Position numbers and translations under genes: made by a program
Assembly: GCA_900555765.1 (NCBI GenBank)
Contig: USMA01000100.1
Coordinates: forward strand, 1 to 5,215
Source: an uncultured Collinsella sp.
GTDB lineage: Bacteria; Actinomycetota; Coriobacteriia; Coriobacteriales; Coriobacteriaceae
Direction: 5' to 3'
Length of the DNA stretch: 5,215 nucleotides
The notes under the pieces: model-generated
What the model saw: the letters and a program-made list of their open reading frames with translations, nothing else
Told to the model about the DNA's origin: nothing
Databases searched by the model: none
Shown: positions 1 through 5,215 of the stretch, piece by piece
Layout: each line of letters starts with the position of its first letter
How positions within the stretch are numbered: the stretch's first letter is position 1

Positions 1-507
1 GATCCCTCGGTCACCGGCTTCTTTACGCTGTCCGAGTCCGAGATGGTCCAGCAGGACCGTCAGGATCGTAAACAGGCCAAGGTCCGTCGTCGCCATCGCC
101 ACACGGGTCTCAAAGTCTTCATCGTGCTGCTTCTGCTCATTTTGATCGCCGCGGGCGGTCTGGGCTTTGCCTACACGCGCGGCTTTGGCTTCCCGTCTCA
201 GGAATCTGTGGTTACCGATCTGTTCCAGGCTGCCGGCGACGGCGACACCGCAAAGGCCGAGTCTTGCCTGGCCTCGAGCCTGTCCGAGGACGCTAAGTCG
301 ATGATCATCTCCTCGATTCCGCAGGGTGCCACCGTGTCCGTCGAGGGCATGGATCAGTCCATGACCGAGACGACCGCTAAGGTGAAGGCATCGCTGTCCA
401 AGGGCGGCGAGCAGGAGTACACCGTCAAATTCGTGCGCTCCGACAACCATATCGGCTGGGCCGTTTCCTCGCTCGATATGGATTTCTCGGCTGCTGACAA
501 CCAGTAG
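1..507 (+). CDS. Single-pass membrane protein with small extracytoplasmic domain, 5' end missing
   Basis: The reading frame is open from the first base of the window. An ATG at 43 is possible, but no good Shine-Dalgarno sequence precedes it, so the gene probably begins upstream and the protein is truncated here. Counting from that ATG, residues 1-22 are very basic (RRRHRH near 15-20), residues 23-44 form one strong hydrophobic helix, and the last ~110 residues are soluble. Basic residues before the helix predict a cytoplasmic N-terminus and an exported C-terminal domain. That domain begins with a helix (ESVVTDLFQAAGDGD) followed by alternating segments, loosely resembling the DUF4878/NTF2-like domains of small exported proteins; this is a guess from pattern, not a match. 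It has one cysteine, no lipobox and no catalytic motif that I recognise. Tandem stops TAG TGA end it. A hairpin separates it from mreB, so it is probably a different transcription unit. Function unknown. Confidence 0.75.
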   Translation, partial: DPSVTGFFTLSESEMVQQDRQDRKQAKVRRRHRHTGLKVFIVLLLLILIAAGGLGFAYTRGFGFPSQESVVTDLFQAAGDGDTAKAESCLASSLSEDAKSMIISSIPQGATVSVEGMDQSMTETTAKVKASLSKGGEQEYTVKFVRSDNHIGWAVSSLDMDFSAADNQ

Positions 508-529
508 TGACCTTATGGGATTTAGCTTT

Positions 530-562
530 GCCCGGCGCTTCACCGCAAGTGAGGTGCCGGGC
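530..562 (+). terminator. 14-bp hairpin after the upstream gene, likely terminator without a strong T tract
   Basis: The arms GCCCGGCGCTTCAC (530-543) and GTGAGGTGCCGGGC (549-562) pair over 14 positions, with two G-T wobbles and a 5-base loop. The stem starts 20 bases after the tandem stop codons, the usual place for a terminator. It is followed by TTGCGCTAG and not by a T run, so it is not a textbook intrinsic terminator; it may need Rho or only protect the 3' end of the transcript. On the opposite strand the stem is also followed by only a very short A/T stretch. Confidence 0.55.
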
Positions 563-567
563 TTGCG

Positions 568-590
568 CTAGTATGATGAACTAGTAGTTT
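568..590 (+). promoter_or_regulatory. Candidate promoter region of the mre operon with a small dyad
   Basis: TATGAT at 572-577 differs from the -10 consensus at one base and would start a transcript near 584, giving a leader of about 39 bases before mreB. No convincing -35 box lies 16-18 bases upstream (that place is occupied by the hairpin arm) and there is no TG extension, so support is weak. A second reading, TTGCGC at 563 with TAGTTT at 585, is weaker still. A dyad CTAGT (568-572) / ACTAG (580-584) with a 7-base centre brackets the -10 box and could be an operator or chance. Confidence 0.3.
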
Positions 591-612
591 TCCAGCAATC
601 ATCCAACACATC

Positions 613-617
613 AGGAG
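613..617 (+). promoter_or_regulatory. Ribosome binding site of mreB, decides the TTG start
   Basis: AGGAG sits five bases before the TTG at 623. The in-frame ATGs at 635 and 641 lie 17 and 23 bases from it, too far for normal use, so the TTG is preferred. Confidence 0.75.
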
Positions 618-622
618 TTGCG

Positions 623-1666
623 TTGTTTTCTTTGATGGATATGTTCTTCGGTAGCTATGCGGGCGATCTTGCCATCGACCTCGGCACCGCAAATACGCTT
701 GTCTCCGTGCGCGGCAAGGGCATCGTCATTCGCGAGCCCTCTGTAGTCGCCATCGACAAGAACGACGAGCGCATCCTAGCGGTCGGTATCGAGGCAAAGC
801 GCATGCTCGGCCGTACGCCCGGCAACATCGTGGCCGTTCGTCCCCTGAAGGACGGCGTCATCGCCGACTTCGATGTTACCGAGGCTATGCTTCGCTACTT
901 TATCGACAAGGCGTCTGAGAAGCGCTACCCGTGGACTCCGCGTCCGCGTGTTGTCGTCTGCGTTCCCTCCGGTGTCACGTCGGTCGAGACGCGTGCCGTC
1001 TTTGAGGCCACGATCCAGGCCGGAGCCCGCCAGGCCTATCTGATCGAGGAGCCCATGGCTGCCGCTATCGGCGCCGACCTGCCCGTCGAGGAACCCACCG
1101 GCTCCATGGTCATTGACATCGGTGGCGGTACCACCGAGGTTGCCGTTATCGCCATGGGCGGCATCGTCGTCTCGCAGTCCATCCGTATTGCCGGTGACGA
1201 GTTCGATCAGGCCATCCTCACGCACGTTCGCGATGCCTATAACCTGGCCATCGGCGAGCGTACGGCAGAGGACATCAAGATCAAGGTCGGCTCCGCCGTG
1301 CCGCTCAAGGACGAGCTCGACGTCGAGGTCAACGGCCGCGACGTGATCACCGGTCTGCCCAAGACTGTGCGCATCGAGAGCGAGGAGATCCGTCGCGCGC
1401 TCAACAAGCCGCTCGACGAGATGGCCAAGGCCGTCAAGGACGCCCTCGACGCTACGCCTCCCGATCTTGCCTCTGACCTTATGTACTACGGCATTTTGCT
1501 GACCGGTGGTGGCGCTCTGCTACGCGGTCTCGACGTACGCCTGCGCGATGAGACCGGTGTTTCGGTCAACGTCAGCCCCACGGCGCTCGATAACGTCGTT
1601 AACGGCTGTGCCCGCGTGCTCGAGGCCAATGCGTTTGATGGTGGCTTCGTCCAGACCAATGCTTAA
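623..1666 (+). CDS. mreB: Rod shape-determining protein MreB
   Basis: Bacterial actin homologue that forms ATP-dependent filaments on the inner face of the membrane and guides the lateral wall synthesis complex. The 347-residue length is normal for the family. The actin-fold nucleotide-binding motifs are all visible: phosphate 1 loop DLGTANTLV at residues 19-27, EEPMAAAIGA at 142-151 (the family's catalytic glutamate region), phosphate 2 loop DIGGGTTE at 165-172, and the adenosine motif LLTGGGALLRG from about 292. The N-terminus (MFSLMDMFFGSY) is hydrophobic and could serve as the membrane-binding segment known for MreB. The start is TTG, chosen because AGGAG lies five bases upstream; ATG at 635 or 641 would shorten the protein by 4 or 6 residues. 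It is the first gene of an apparent mreBCD-mrdA operon, with 21 bp to mreC. The neighbouring mreC and mreD separate it from the MreB-like paralogue Mbl, which usually stands alone. Confidence 0.97.
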   Translation: MFSLMDMFFGSYAGDLAIDLGTANTLVSVRGKGIVIREPSVVAIDKNDERILAVGIEAKRMLGRTPGNIVAVRPLKDGVIADFDVTEAMLRYFIDKASEKRYPWTPRPRVVVCVPSGVTSVETRAVFEATIQAGARQAYLIEEPMAAAIGADLPVEEPTGSMVIDIGGGTTEVAVIAMGGIVVSQSIRIAGDEFDQAILTHVRDAYNLAIGERTAEDIKIKVGSAVPLKDELDVEVNGRDVITGLPKTVRIESEEIRRALNKPLDEMAKAVKDALDATPPDLASDLMYYGILLTGGGALLRGLDVRLRDETGVSVNVSPTALDNVVNGCARVLEANAFDGGFVQTNA

Positions 1667-1669
1667 TTT

Positions 1670-1691
1670 CCAAAAGGTGGATTCCATTTGG
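1670..1691 (+). promoter_or_regulatory. Imperfect hairpin covering the mreC ribosome binding site and TTG start
   Basis: CCAAAAGG (1670-1677) and CCATTTGG (1684-1691) are inverted repeats with one A-A mismatch and a 6-base loop. The left arm holds the start of the Shine-Dalgarno sequence (AGGTGG, 1675-1680, seven bases before the start codon), and the right arm holds the TTG start (1688-1690). If it folds in the mRNA it would limit access of ribosomes to mreC. The stem is short and AT-containing, so its stability is uncertain. Confidence 0.4.
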
Positions 1692-2686
1692 CACGATCTT
1701 CGGGTTTCTCCACAAATCTGAATACCAAGCGACAATCAACGGGTATGCGCCCGTTGATTGTTTTCAGCCTGATTTCGGTGTTGCTGCTCACGTTTTACAT
1801 CCGCGAGGGCGAGGCGGGACCGATTCATGCCGTGCGTTCGGGCGTAACGACGATTACCTCGCCGGTGCGCTTTGTGGGTTCGGCTGTGGCGGCTCCTTTC
1901 AATGCCATTGGCAACGTGTTCTCTAACCTTACGGCGTCGCAGGACACGCTCGACGAGCTCAAGAAGCAAAACGAGGAGCTGACCTCTAAGGTTGCTGAGC
2001 TCTCCGAGGCTCAAAAGACCGCCGAGCGTCTGGAGGGGCTGGTCGGGCTGCAGTCGACCTACAACCTCAAATCGACCGCTGCTCGTATCGTTGGTGCCTC
2101 GGGCGATGCCTGGACCTCGACCGTAACCATCGACAAGGGCTCTGCCGACGGCCTTACCATCAACATGCCTGTGACGAGTTCGGCCGGTGTTATCGGCCAG
2201 ATCATCGAAGTCTCGGCCAAGACGTCCACCGTGCGCCTGATTGGCGACGAGAACTCGGGCGTGTCCGCTATGGTGCAGGACACGCGCGCCCAGGGCATGC
2301 TGCAGGGTCAGGCTGACGGCACGCTGCGTCTTGAGTACGTGAGCGTCGACTCCGATGTTAAGGTTGGCGACATCATCGTGACCTCGGGCATTGGCGGCGT
2401 GTTCCCCAAGGGCCTTCCGCTTGGCACCGTCTCGTCGGTTGAGAAATCGGCAAACGACGTGTACTACACCATTGTGGTGCGCGCTCAGACCACGGCCGAG
2501 AACAACGAGGAAGTGCTGGTTATTACCTCGCTGACCGACGAACAGTCAGCTTCGGATGAGGACGTGAGCACCGCTAATAGCACGCCGCAGGGAATGTCGC
2601 GCGATGCTGCGACCAAGACGAAGGACGAGAGTTCGGATGACAGTTCCGACACGTCCGAGACGACCGATTCCGGCTCGAGCGAATAG
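1688..2686 (+). CDS. mreC: Rod shape-determining protein MreC
   Basis: Bitopic elongasome scaffold that by family knowledge binds PBP2 outside the membrane and promotes its activity. Order of parts in the 332 residues: a basic cytoplasmic N-terminus (1-21), one membrane helix (about 22-38), a linker, a coiled coil (about 84-118, LDELKKQNEELTSKVAELSE), then the beta-rich MreC domain (about 130-280), which includes DKGSADGL, GVIGQIIEV and VTSGIGGVFPKGLPLGTV, all typical of the family. From about residue 282 the protein ends in some 50 residues rich in Ser, Thr, Asp and Glu, likely disordered and not part of the conserved core. The start is TTG at 1688, with AGGTGG seven bases upstream. An in-frame ATG at 1745 (residue 20) has no Shine-Dalgarno sequence and lies in a hairpin loop. 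The gene follows mreB by 21 bp and precedes mreD by 11 bp. Confidence 0.95.
   Translation: MARSSGFSTNLNTKRQSTGMRPLIVFSLISVLLLTFYIREGEAGPIHAVRSGVTTITSPVRFVGSAVAAPFNAIGNVFSNLTASQDTLDELKKQNEELTSKVAELSEAQKTAERLEGLVGLQSTYNLKSTAARIVGASGDAWTSTVTIDKGSADGLTINMPVTSSAGVIGQIIEVSAKTSTVRLIGDENSGVSAMVQDTRAQGMLQGQADGTLRLEYVSVDSDVKVGDIIVTSGIGGVFPKGLPLGTVSSVEKSANDVYYTIVVRAQTTAENNEEVLVITSLTDEQSASDEDVSTANSTPQGMSRDAATKTKDESSDDSSDTSETTDSGSSE
1731..1762 (+). terminator. Terminator-like hairpin inside the 5' end of mreC (possible attenuator)
   Basis: ACAATCAACGGG (1732-1743) and CCCGTTGATTGT (1750-1761) are perfect 12-bp inverted repeats around a 6-base loop TATGCG; a G-T pair (1731/1762) adds one more step. The right arm runs into TTTT (1761-1764), so on the + strand this looks like a weak intrinsic terminator or a stable mRNA structure, starting 44 bases into the coding region. 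It lies in codons 15-25, just before and in the membrane helix. The hairpin itself is plain; its role as attenuator, pause site or mRNA stabiliser is inference. Confidence 0.5.
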
Positions 2687-2690
2687 GGGG
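2685..2690 (+). promoter_or_regulatory. Ribosome binding site of mreD overlapping the mreC stop
   Basis: The mreC stop TAG (2684-2686) merges with a G run (AGGGGG). Its distance is seven bases to the ATG at 2698 but only one base to the ATG at 2692, so the second ATG is the better start. Confidence 0.5.
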
Positions 2691-2697
2691 CATGTCC

Positions 2698-3264
2698 ATG
2701 GATCTACACGAGCAGGGGATGAGCTCCCGTACGTATGTGATCGCCGCCATCGTGTGCGTGCTGCTGCAGGCAGGCCTGGCACCGCAGATCTCCATTGCGG
2801 GCGGTCGCGTCAACTTCATGATTATCCTGGTGTGCCTAAGCGTGTTCTCGGGCGACCCGACCCGTGCCGTCGTGTGCGGTTTTTGCAGCGGCTTGTTTTA
2901 TGACCTGTCCGCTGCCGTGCCGGTGGGCGTTATGTCGCGCCTGCTGACCGTGGGTTCTTTTGCCCTGGTACACAGTGCCGTCGGTCAGACGGGCGGTAGC
3001 CCGAGTGCGCGCGGCGTCACCGTGGGCGCCTTCGCGCTCGTCATTAATGTGATCTACAGCATCATCTTGCTGTTTATGGGTTTGGAGACGAGCTTTGTCG
3101 TGGCGATCTTCGGCCATGCACTGCCGTCCTCGATCCTGACGGGTCTGGTTGCCATTCCGTTTTTGATGTCCGGCGTCGTGCCGCAGTCCGGCTATGGATT
3201 CTCCGCGCGTGGCGGACGCCAGACGGGTATGCGCTTTAAGCCCAAGACCCGCAAGCTCAAATAG
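2698..3264 (+). CDS. mreD: Rod shape-determining protein MreD
   Basis: Polytopic membrane partner of MreC in the elongation complex; its biochemical role is less clear than that of its partners. The 188 residues are mostly hydrophobic, with about five to six membrane helices (about 13-34, 38-56, 57-80, perhaps 82-96, 106-128 and 133-157). The segment GFCSGLFYDLSAAVPVGV (61-78) matches the conserved G-x3-GLxxD-type region of MreD, and the C-terminal tail is basic (RFKPKTRKLK), as expected for a cytoplasmic end. Identity rests on this profile and on the position between mreC and mrdA. I chose ATG 2698 by Shine-Dalgarno spacing; ATG 2692 would add two residues (Met-Ser). The stop overlaps the ribosome binding site of mrdA. 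Confidence 0.9.
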   Translation: MDLHEQGMSSRTYVIAAIVCVLLQAGLAPQISIAGGRVNFMIILVCLSVFSGDPTRAVVCGFCSGLFYDLSAAVPVGVMSRLLTVGSFALVHSAVGQTGGSPSARGVTVGAFALVINVIYSIILLFMGLETSFVVAIFGHALPSSILTGLVAIPFLMSGVVPQSGYGFSARGGRQTGMRFKPKTRKLK

Positions 3265-3270
3265 GGGAGG
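3264..3270 (+). promoter_or_regulatory. Strong ribosome binding site of mrdA overlapping the mreD stop
   Basis: GGGGAGG begins on the last base of the mreD stop codon and ends seven bases before the ATG at 3278. It is the strongest Shine-Dalgarno sequence in the window and fixes the mrdA start upstream of the extra N-terminal membrane segment. Confidence 0.75.
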
Positions 3271-3277
3271 CCCGTAG

Positions 3278-5215
3278 ATGTCTTCCCAGTTGACGGTTAT
3301 TATCGCCGGTATCGTGCTGGTTGTGGCCATCGTGGTCGCGCTGGTCATCATGCGTCGTGGCGATTCCCGTTTTACCTACGATACGCAGCATGGAACGGCC
3401 CCGCGCGCCACCGAGGGCGAGGGCAATACCGCGGCGACCGCCTTTAAGGGCCGCTTTTCCATCCTCACCACGGGTGTGGGCGCGATGTTTGCGGCGCTTG
3501 CCGTCAAGCTGTGGGGCATGCAGATGGTCTCGTCGGACTATTACGAGAAGCAGGCCAATAGTAATCAGACTCGCACCGTTACCACACCCGCTGTGCGCGG
3601 TCGCATCCTTGACCGCAATGGCGTGGCGCTTGTCCAGAACCGTCCCTCACTTGCTGTCGTGGCCTACCGCGACCTTGCGGAGGATGAGGTTCTGGTTCGC
3701 CATCTTGCCAACGTGCTTGGAATGCCTTACGTGGCGGTCCTTCGCAATATTCAGGACAATACAGAGGGCGCTCAGAGCCTGCATACCATCGCGACGGACG
3801 TCCGTCGCTCCACGGTTGCCTATATTCAGGAGCATGCCGGCGAGTTCCCGGGCGTCAAGATTGCCGAGCGTACCGAGCGCCAGTATCCATATGGCGAGAC
3901 GGCATGCCATATCTTGGGCTATACCGGCACCATTACCTCCGAGCAGCTCGAGGCCCAGAATAAGAAAACCTCTGGCGATGATGATGACTCTGCTGGCCGG
4001 ATTACGTACCAGTCGGGCGATATCGTGGGCCAGGCGGGTGTTGAGAGCTACTACGAAAACCTGCTGCAGGGCATTCGTGGCGAGCAGACCGTCAAGGTCG
4101 ATGCCTCGGGCAATGTGACCGGTCAGGCCGGCGCCGTGCCGGCGGAGGCCGGCTCCGACATTAAGCTCACGCTCGACCTTAAGATCCAACAGGCCTGCGA
4201 GACGGCACTGGCGAGCGCTATCGAGCTTGCCAAGACCACTGGCTACAGCAATGCCGGCAACGGCGCTGTGGTGTGTCTCGATCCCAACAATGGCGAGATC
4301 CTGGGCATGGCGAGCGAGCCCAAGTTCGATCCGTCCGTCTTTATCGGCGGCGTCTCAAATGACGTGTGGACCGAGCTCAATGATGACAAGGGTTCGCACC
4401 CGCTGCTCATCCGCGCCATTAGCGGACAGTACATGTCGGCTTCGACCATCAAGCCGCTCTCGGCACTGGCCGGTCTTGAGTTTGGAACCTACACGTCGGG
4501 GCAGACGACCAACTGCACGGGCTATTGGACGGGTCTGGGCAAGTCGTGGGGCAAGTACTGCTGGCTGCATTCCGGCCACGGCACCATGACGCTGCAGTCG
4601 GGTATCGCCAACTCGTGCGACCCCGTCTTCTACGACATGGGCAAGGCGTTCTTTTATGACGAGAAACATTCCGAGGGCCTGCAGGAGGTCTTTCGTCGCT
4701 GGGGCCTAGGCAAGACCTGCGGTATCGATCTGCCGAGTGAGGGCGCGGGCCGTATTCCCGATGCCGAGTGGAAAGAGTCGTACTTCACCGACGCATCTGC
4801 CGAGGACCGCAAGTGGAATGCCGGTGATATGACGAACATTGCCATCGGCCAGGGCGACATCCTGGTGACGCCCCTGCAGATGGCGTGCGCCTATATGGGT
4901 CTTGCCAACGGCGGTAAACAGTACGTGCCTCACGTGTTTTTATCTGCCGTGTCGCGTGATGGCGACGGCGATGCCTATAAGTACAACGGCAAGGGCAAGA
5001 AGAAGCGCCTGGAGGCCAAGATCAACAGCGATTCGGATTTGGCTCTAGTTCGCAACGGCATGCACGACGTGATTTACACGGCATCGACGTCCCTGGCGGC
5101 GCACTTTGGCACCCTGACGCCGCAGGTATACGGCAAGTCGGGCACGGGCGAGAAAAGTGGCGAGGACGAATACGCGTGGTTCTGCGCCTATGCACCGGCC
5201 GATGATCCCAAGTAT
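3278..5215 (+). CDS. mrdA: Penicillin-binding protein 2 (elongation-specific transpeptidase), 3' end missing
   Basis: Class B PBP that cross-links peptidoglycan of the side wall with RodA and MreC. The window holds 646 codons with no stop; the last tens of residues are missing. Two hydrophobic segments are seen: residues 5-25 and about 60-83. The second precedes the usual pedestal start (VRGRILDRNG, 106-115) and is the family's normal anchor; the first is an extension. The basic RR after helix 1 predicts an outside N-terminus, a cytoplasmic loop (26-57) and an exported catalytic part. Other pedestal landmarks are QYPYGETACHILGY (202-215) and GQAGVESYYE (251-260), with an acidic insert KKTSGDDDDS (229-238) between them. 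Catalytic motifs are Ser389-Thr-Ile-Lys392, Ser446-Cys-Asp448 and Lys620-Ser-Gly-Thr. GQGDILVTPLQMA, a PBP2 hallmark, lies shortly before the last of these. The Asp in the SxN position also occurs in other PBP2 proteins as I recall. The mreD neighbour favours PBP2 over FtsI. The older symbol is pbpA. Confidence 0.93.
   Translation, partial: MSSQLTVIIAGIVLVVAIVVALVIMRRGDSRFTYDTQHGTAPRATEGEGNTAATAFKGRFSILTTGVGAMFAALAVKLWGMQMVSSDYYEKQANSNQTRTVTTPAVRGRILDRNGVALVQNRPSLAVVAYRDLAEDEVLVRHLANVLGMPYVAVLRNIQDNTEGAQSLHTIATDVRRSTVAYIQEHAGEFPGVKIAERTERQYPYGETACHILGYTGTITSEQLEAQNKKTSGDDDDSAGRITYQSGDIVGQAGVESYYENLLQGIRGEQTVKVDASGNVTGQAGAVPAEAGSDIKLTLDLKIQQACETALASAIELAKTTGYSNAGNGAVVCLDPNNGEILGMASEPKFDPSVFIGGVSNDVWTELNDDKGSHPLLIRAISGQYMSASTIKPLSALAGLEFGTYTSGQTTNCTGYWTGLGKSWGKYCWLHSGHGTMTLQSGIANSCDPVFYDMGKAFFYDEKHSEGLQEVFRRWGLGKTCGIDLPSEGAGRIPDAEWKESYFTDASAEDRKWNAGDMTNIAIGQGDILVTPLQMACAYMGLANGGKQYVPHVFLSAVSRDGDGDAYKYNGKGKKKRLEAKINSDSDLALVRNGMHDVIYTASTSLAAHFGTLTPQVYGKSGTGEKSGEDEYAWFCAYAPADDPKY
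3791..3808. repeat. 18-bp perfect palindrome inside mrdA
   Basis: GCGACGGACGTCCGTCGC equals its own reverse complement. It covers codons 172-177 (Ala-Thr-Asp-Val-Arg-Arg) of PBP2 in the pedestal domain. With no spacer it is more like a protein-binding dyad than a stable RNA hairpin (7-bp stem with ACGT loop). It may be chance in a GC-rich gene. Confidence 0.45.

Noticed and set aside
776..1225. Minus strand open frame of 149 codons opposite mreB
   Set aside because: It mirrors conserved MreB codons, is Gly/Asp-rich and has no recognisable start signal or domain.
2836..3351. Minus strand open frame of 171 codons opposite mreD
   Set aside because: The product is rich in His, Arg, Thr and Ala with no domain, and it lies opposite a clear membrane protein gene. 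GC-rich codon shadow.
3350..3352. Met25 as an alternative mrdA start that would remove the extra membrane helix
   Set aside because: No Shine-Dalgarno sequence precedes it, while the start at 3278 has GGGGAGG at ideal spacing.
3321..4118. Long + strand open frame of 265 codons in another frame of mrdA
   Set aside because: It overlaps the well-supported PBP2 frame, its product is an Arg/Ser/Pro-rich low-quality sequence, and it has no ribosome binding site. It is a typical shadow in GC-rich DNA.
4127..4153. Three GCCGGC palindromes within 27 bases of mrdA
   Set aside because: They could pair as 6-bp stems, but the hexamer is expected often in Ala/Gly codons of a GC-rich gene, and the spacing is irregular.
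3647..4189. Minus strand open frame of 180 codons opposite mrdA
   Set aside because: Antisense shadow of the PBP2 pedestal region, with no ribosome binding site or known motif.
1..5215. Search for mobile elements, CRISPR repeats, tRNA or rRNA genes, riboswitches, and toxin-antitoxin or defence genes
   Set aside because: No such signal was seen. Coding sequence fills the window apart from about 115 bases before mreB and short gaps between genes, and the proteins form a standard cell-shape operon.

Overview
The window is a high-GC bacterial stretch read entirely on the + strand. It holds the cell-shape cluster mreB-mreC-mreD followed by the elongation-specific transpeptidase gene mrdA (PBP2), which runs off the right edge. 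A partial gene for a small membrane-anchored protein lies at the left edge. The combination of high GC, a full MreBCD set next to a class B PBP, and the style of the proteins suggests an actinobacterium of the class Coriobacteriia (Collinsella-like gut bacteria). That placement is an inference from memory, not a search result.

Layout. Bases 1-507: 3' part of a single-pass membrane protein with a short extracytoplasmic domain, ended by tandem stops (TAG TGA). Bases 508-622: the only real intergenic region. It holds a 14-bp hairpin that probably ends the upstream transcript, a weak candidate promoter with a small dyad over its -10 box, and the AGGAG ribosome binding site of mreB. Bases 623-1666: mreB, with a TTG start. 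Bases 1688-2686: mreC, also with a TTG start. Bases 2698-3264: mreD. Bases 3278-5215: mrdA, 646 codons in the window and no stop reached. The mreB-mreC, mreC-mreD and mreD-mrdA gaps are 21, 11 and 13 bp, and no terminator is visible between these genes, so they look like one operon. The Shine-Dalgarno sequences of mreD and mrdA overlap the stop codon of the gene before, which suggests translational coupling.

How the genes work together. By family knowledge, MreB forms membrane-bound actin-like filaments. MreC and MreD link these across the membrane to the RodA-PBP2 synthase that builds the lateral wall of rod-shaped cells. PBP2 is the transpeptidase; RodA is not in the window but may lie downstream.

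I see no undescribed defence system, mobile element, CRISPR array or RNA gene. The protein content is an ordinary elongasome operon. The less ordinary signals are nucleic-acid structures around the start of mreC: an imperfect hairpin covering its ribosome binding site and TTG start, then a perfect 12-bp stem with a 6-nt loop and a T run inside codons 15-25. Further points are an extra N-terminal membrane segment in PBP2, a changed active-site context in PBP2, and an 18-bp perfect palindrome inside mrdA.
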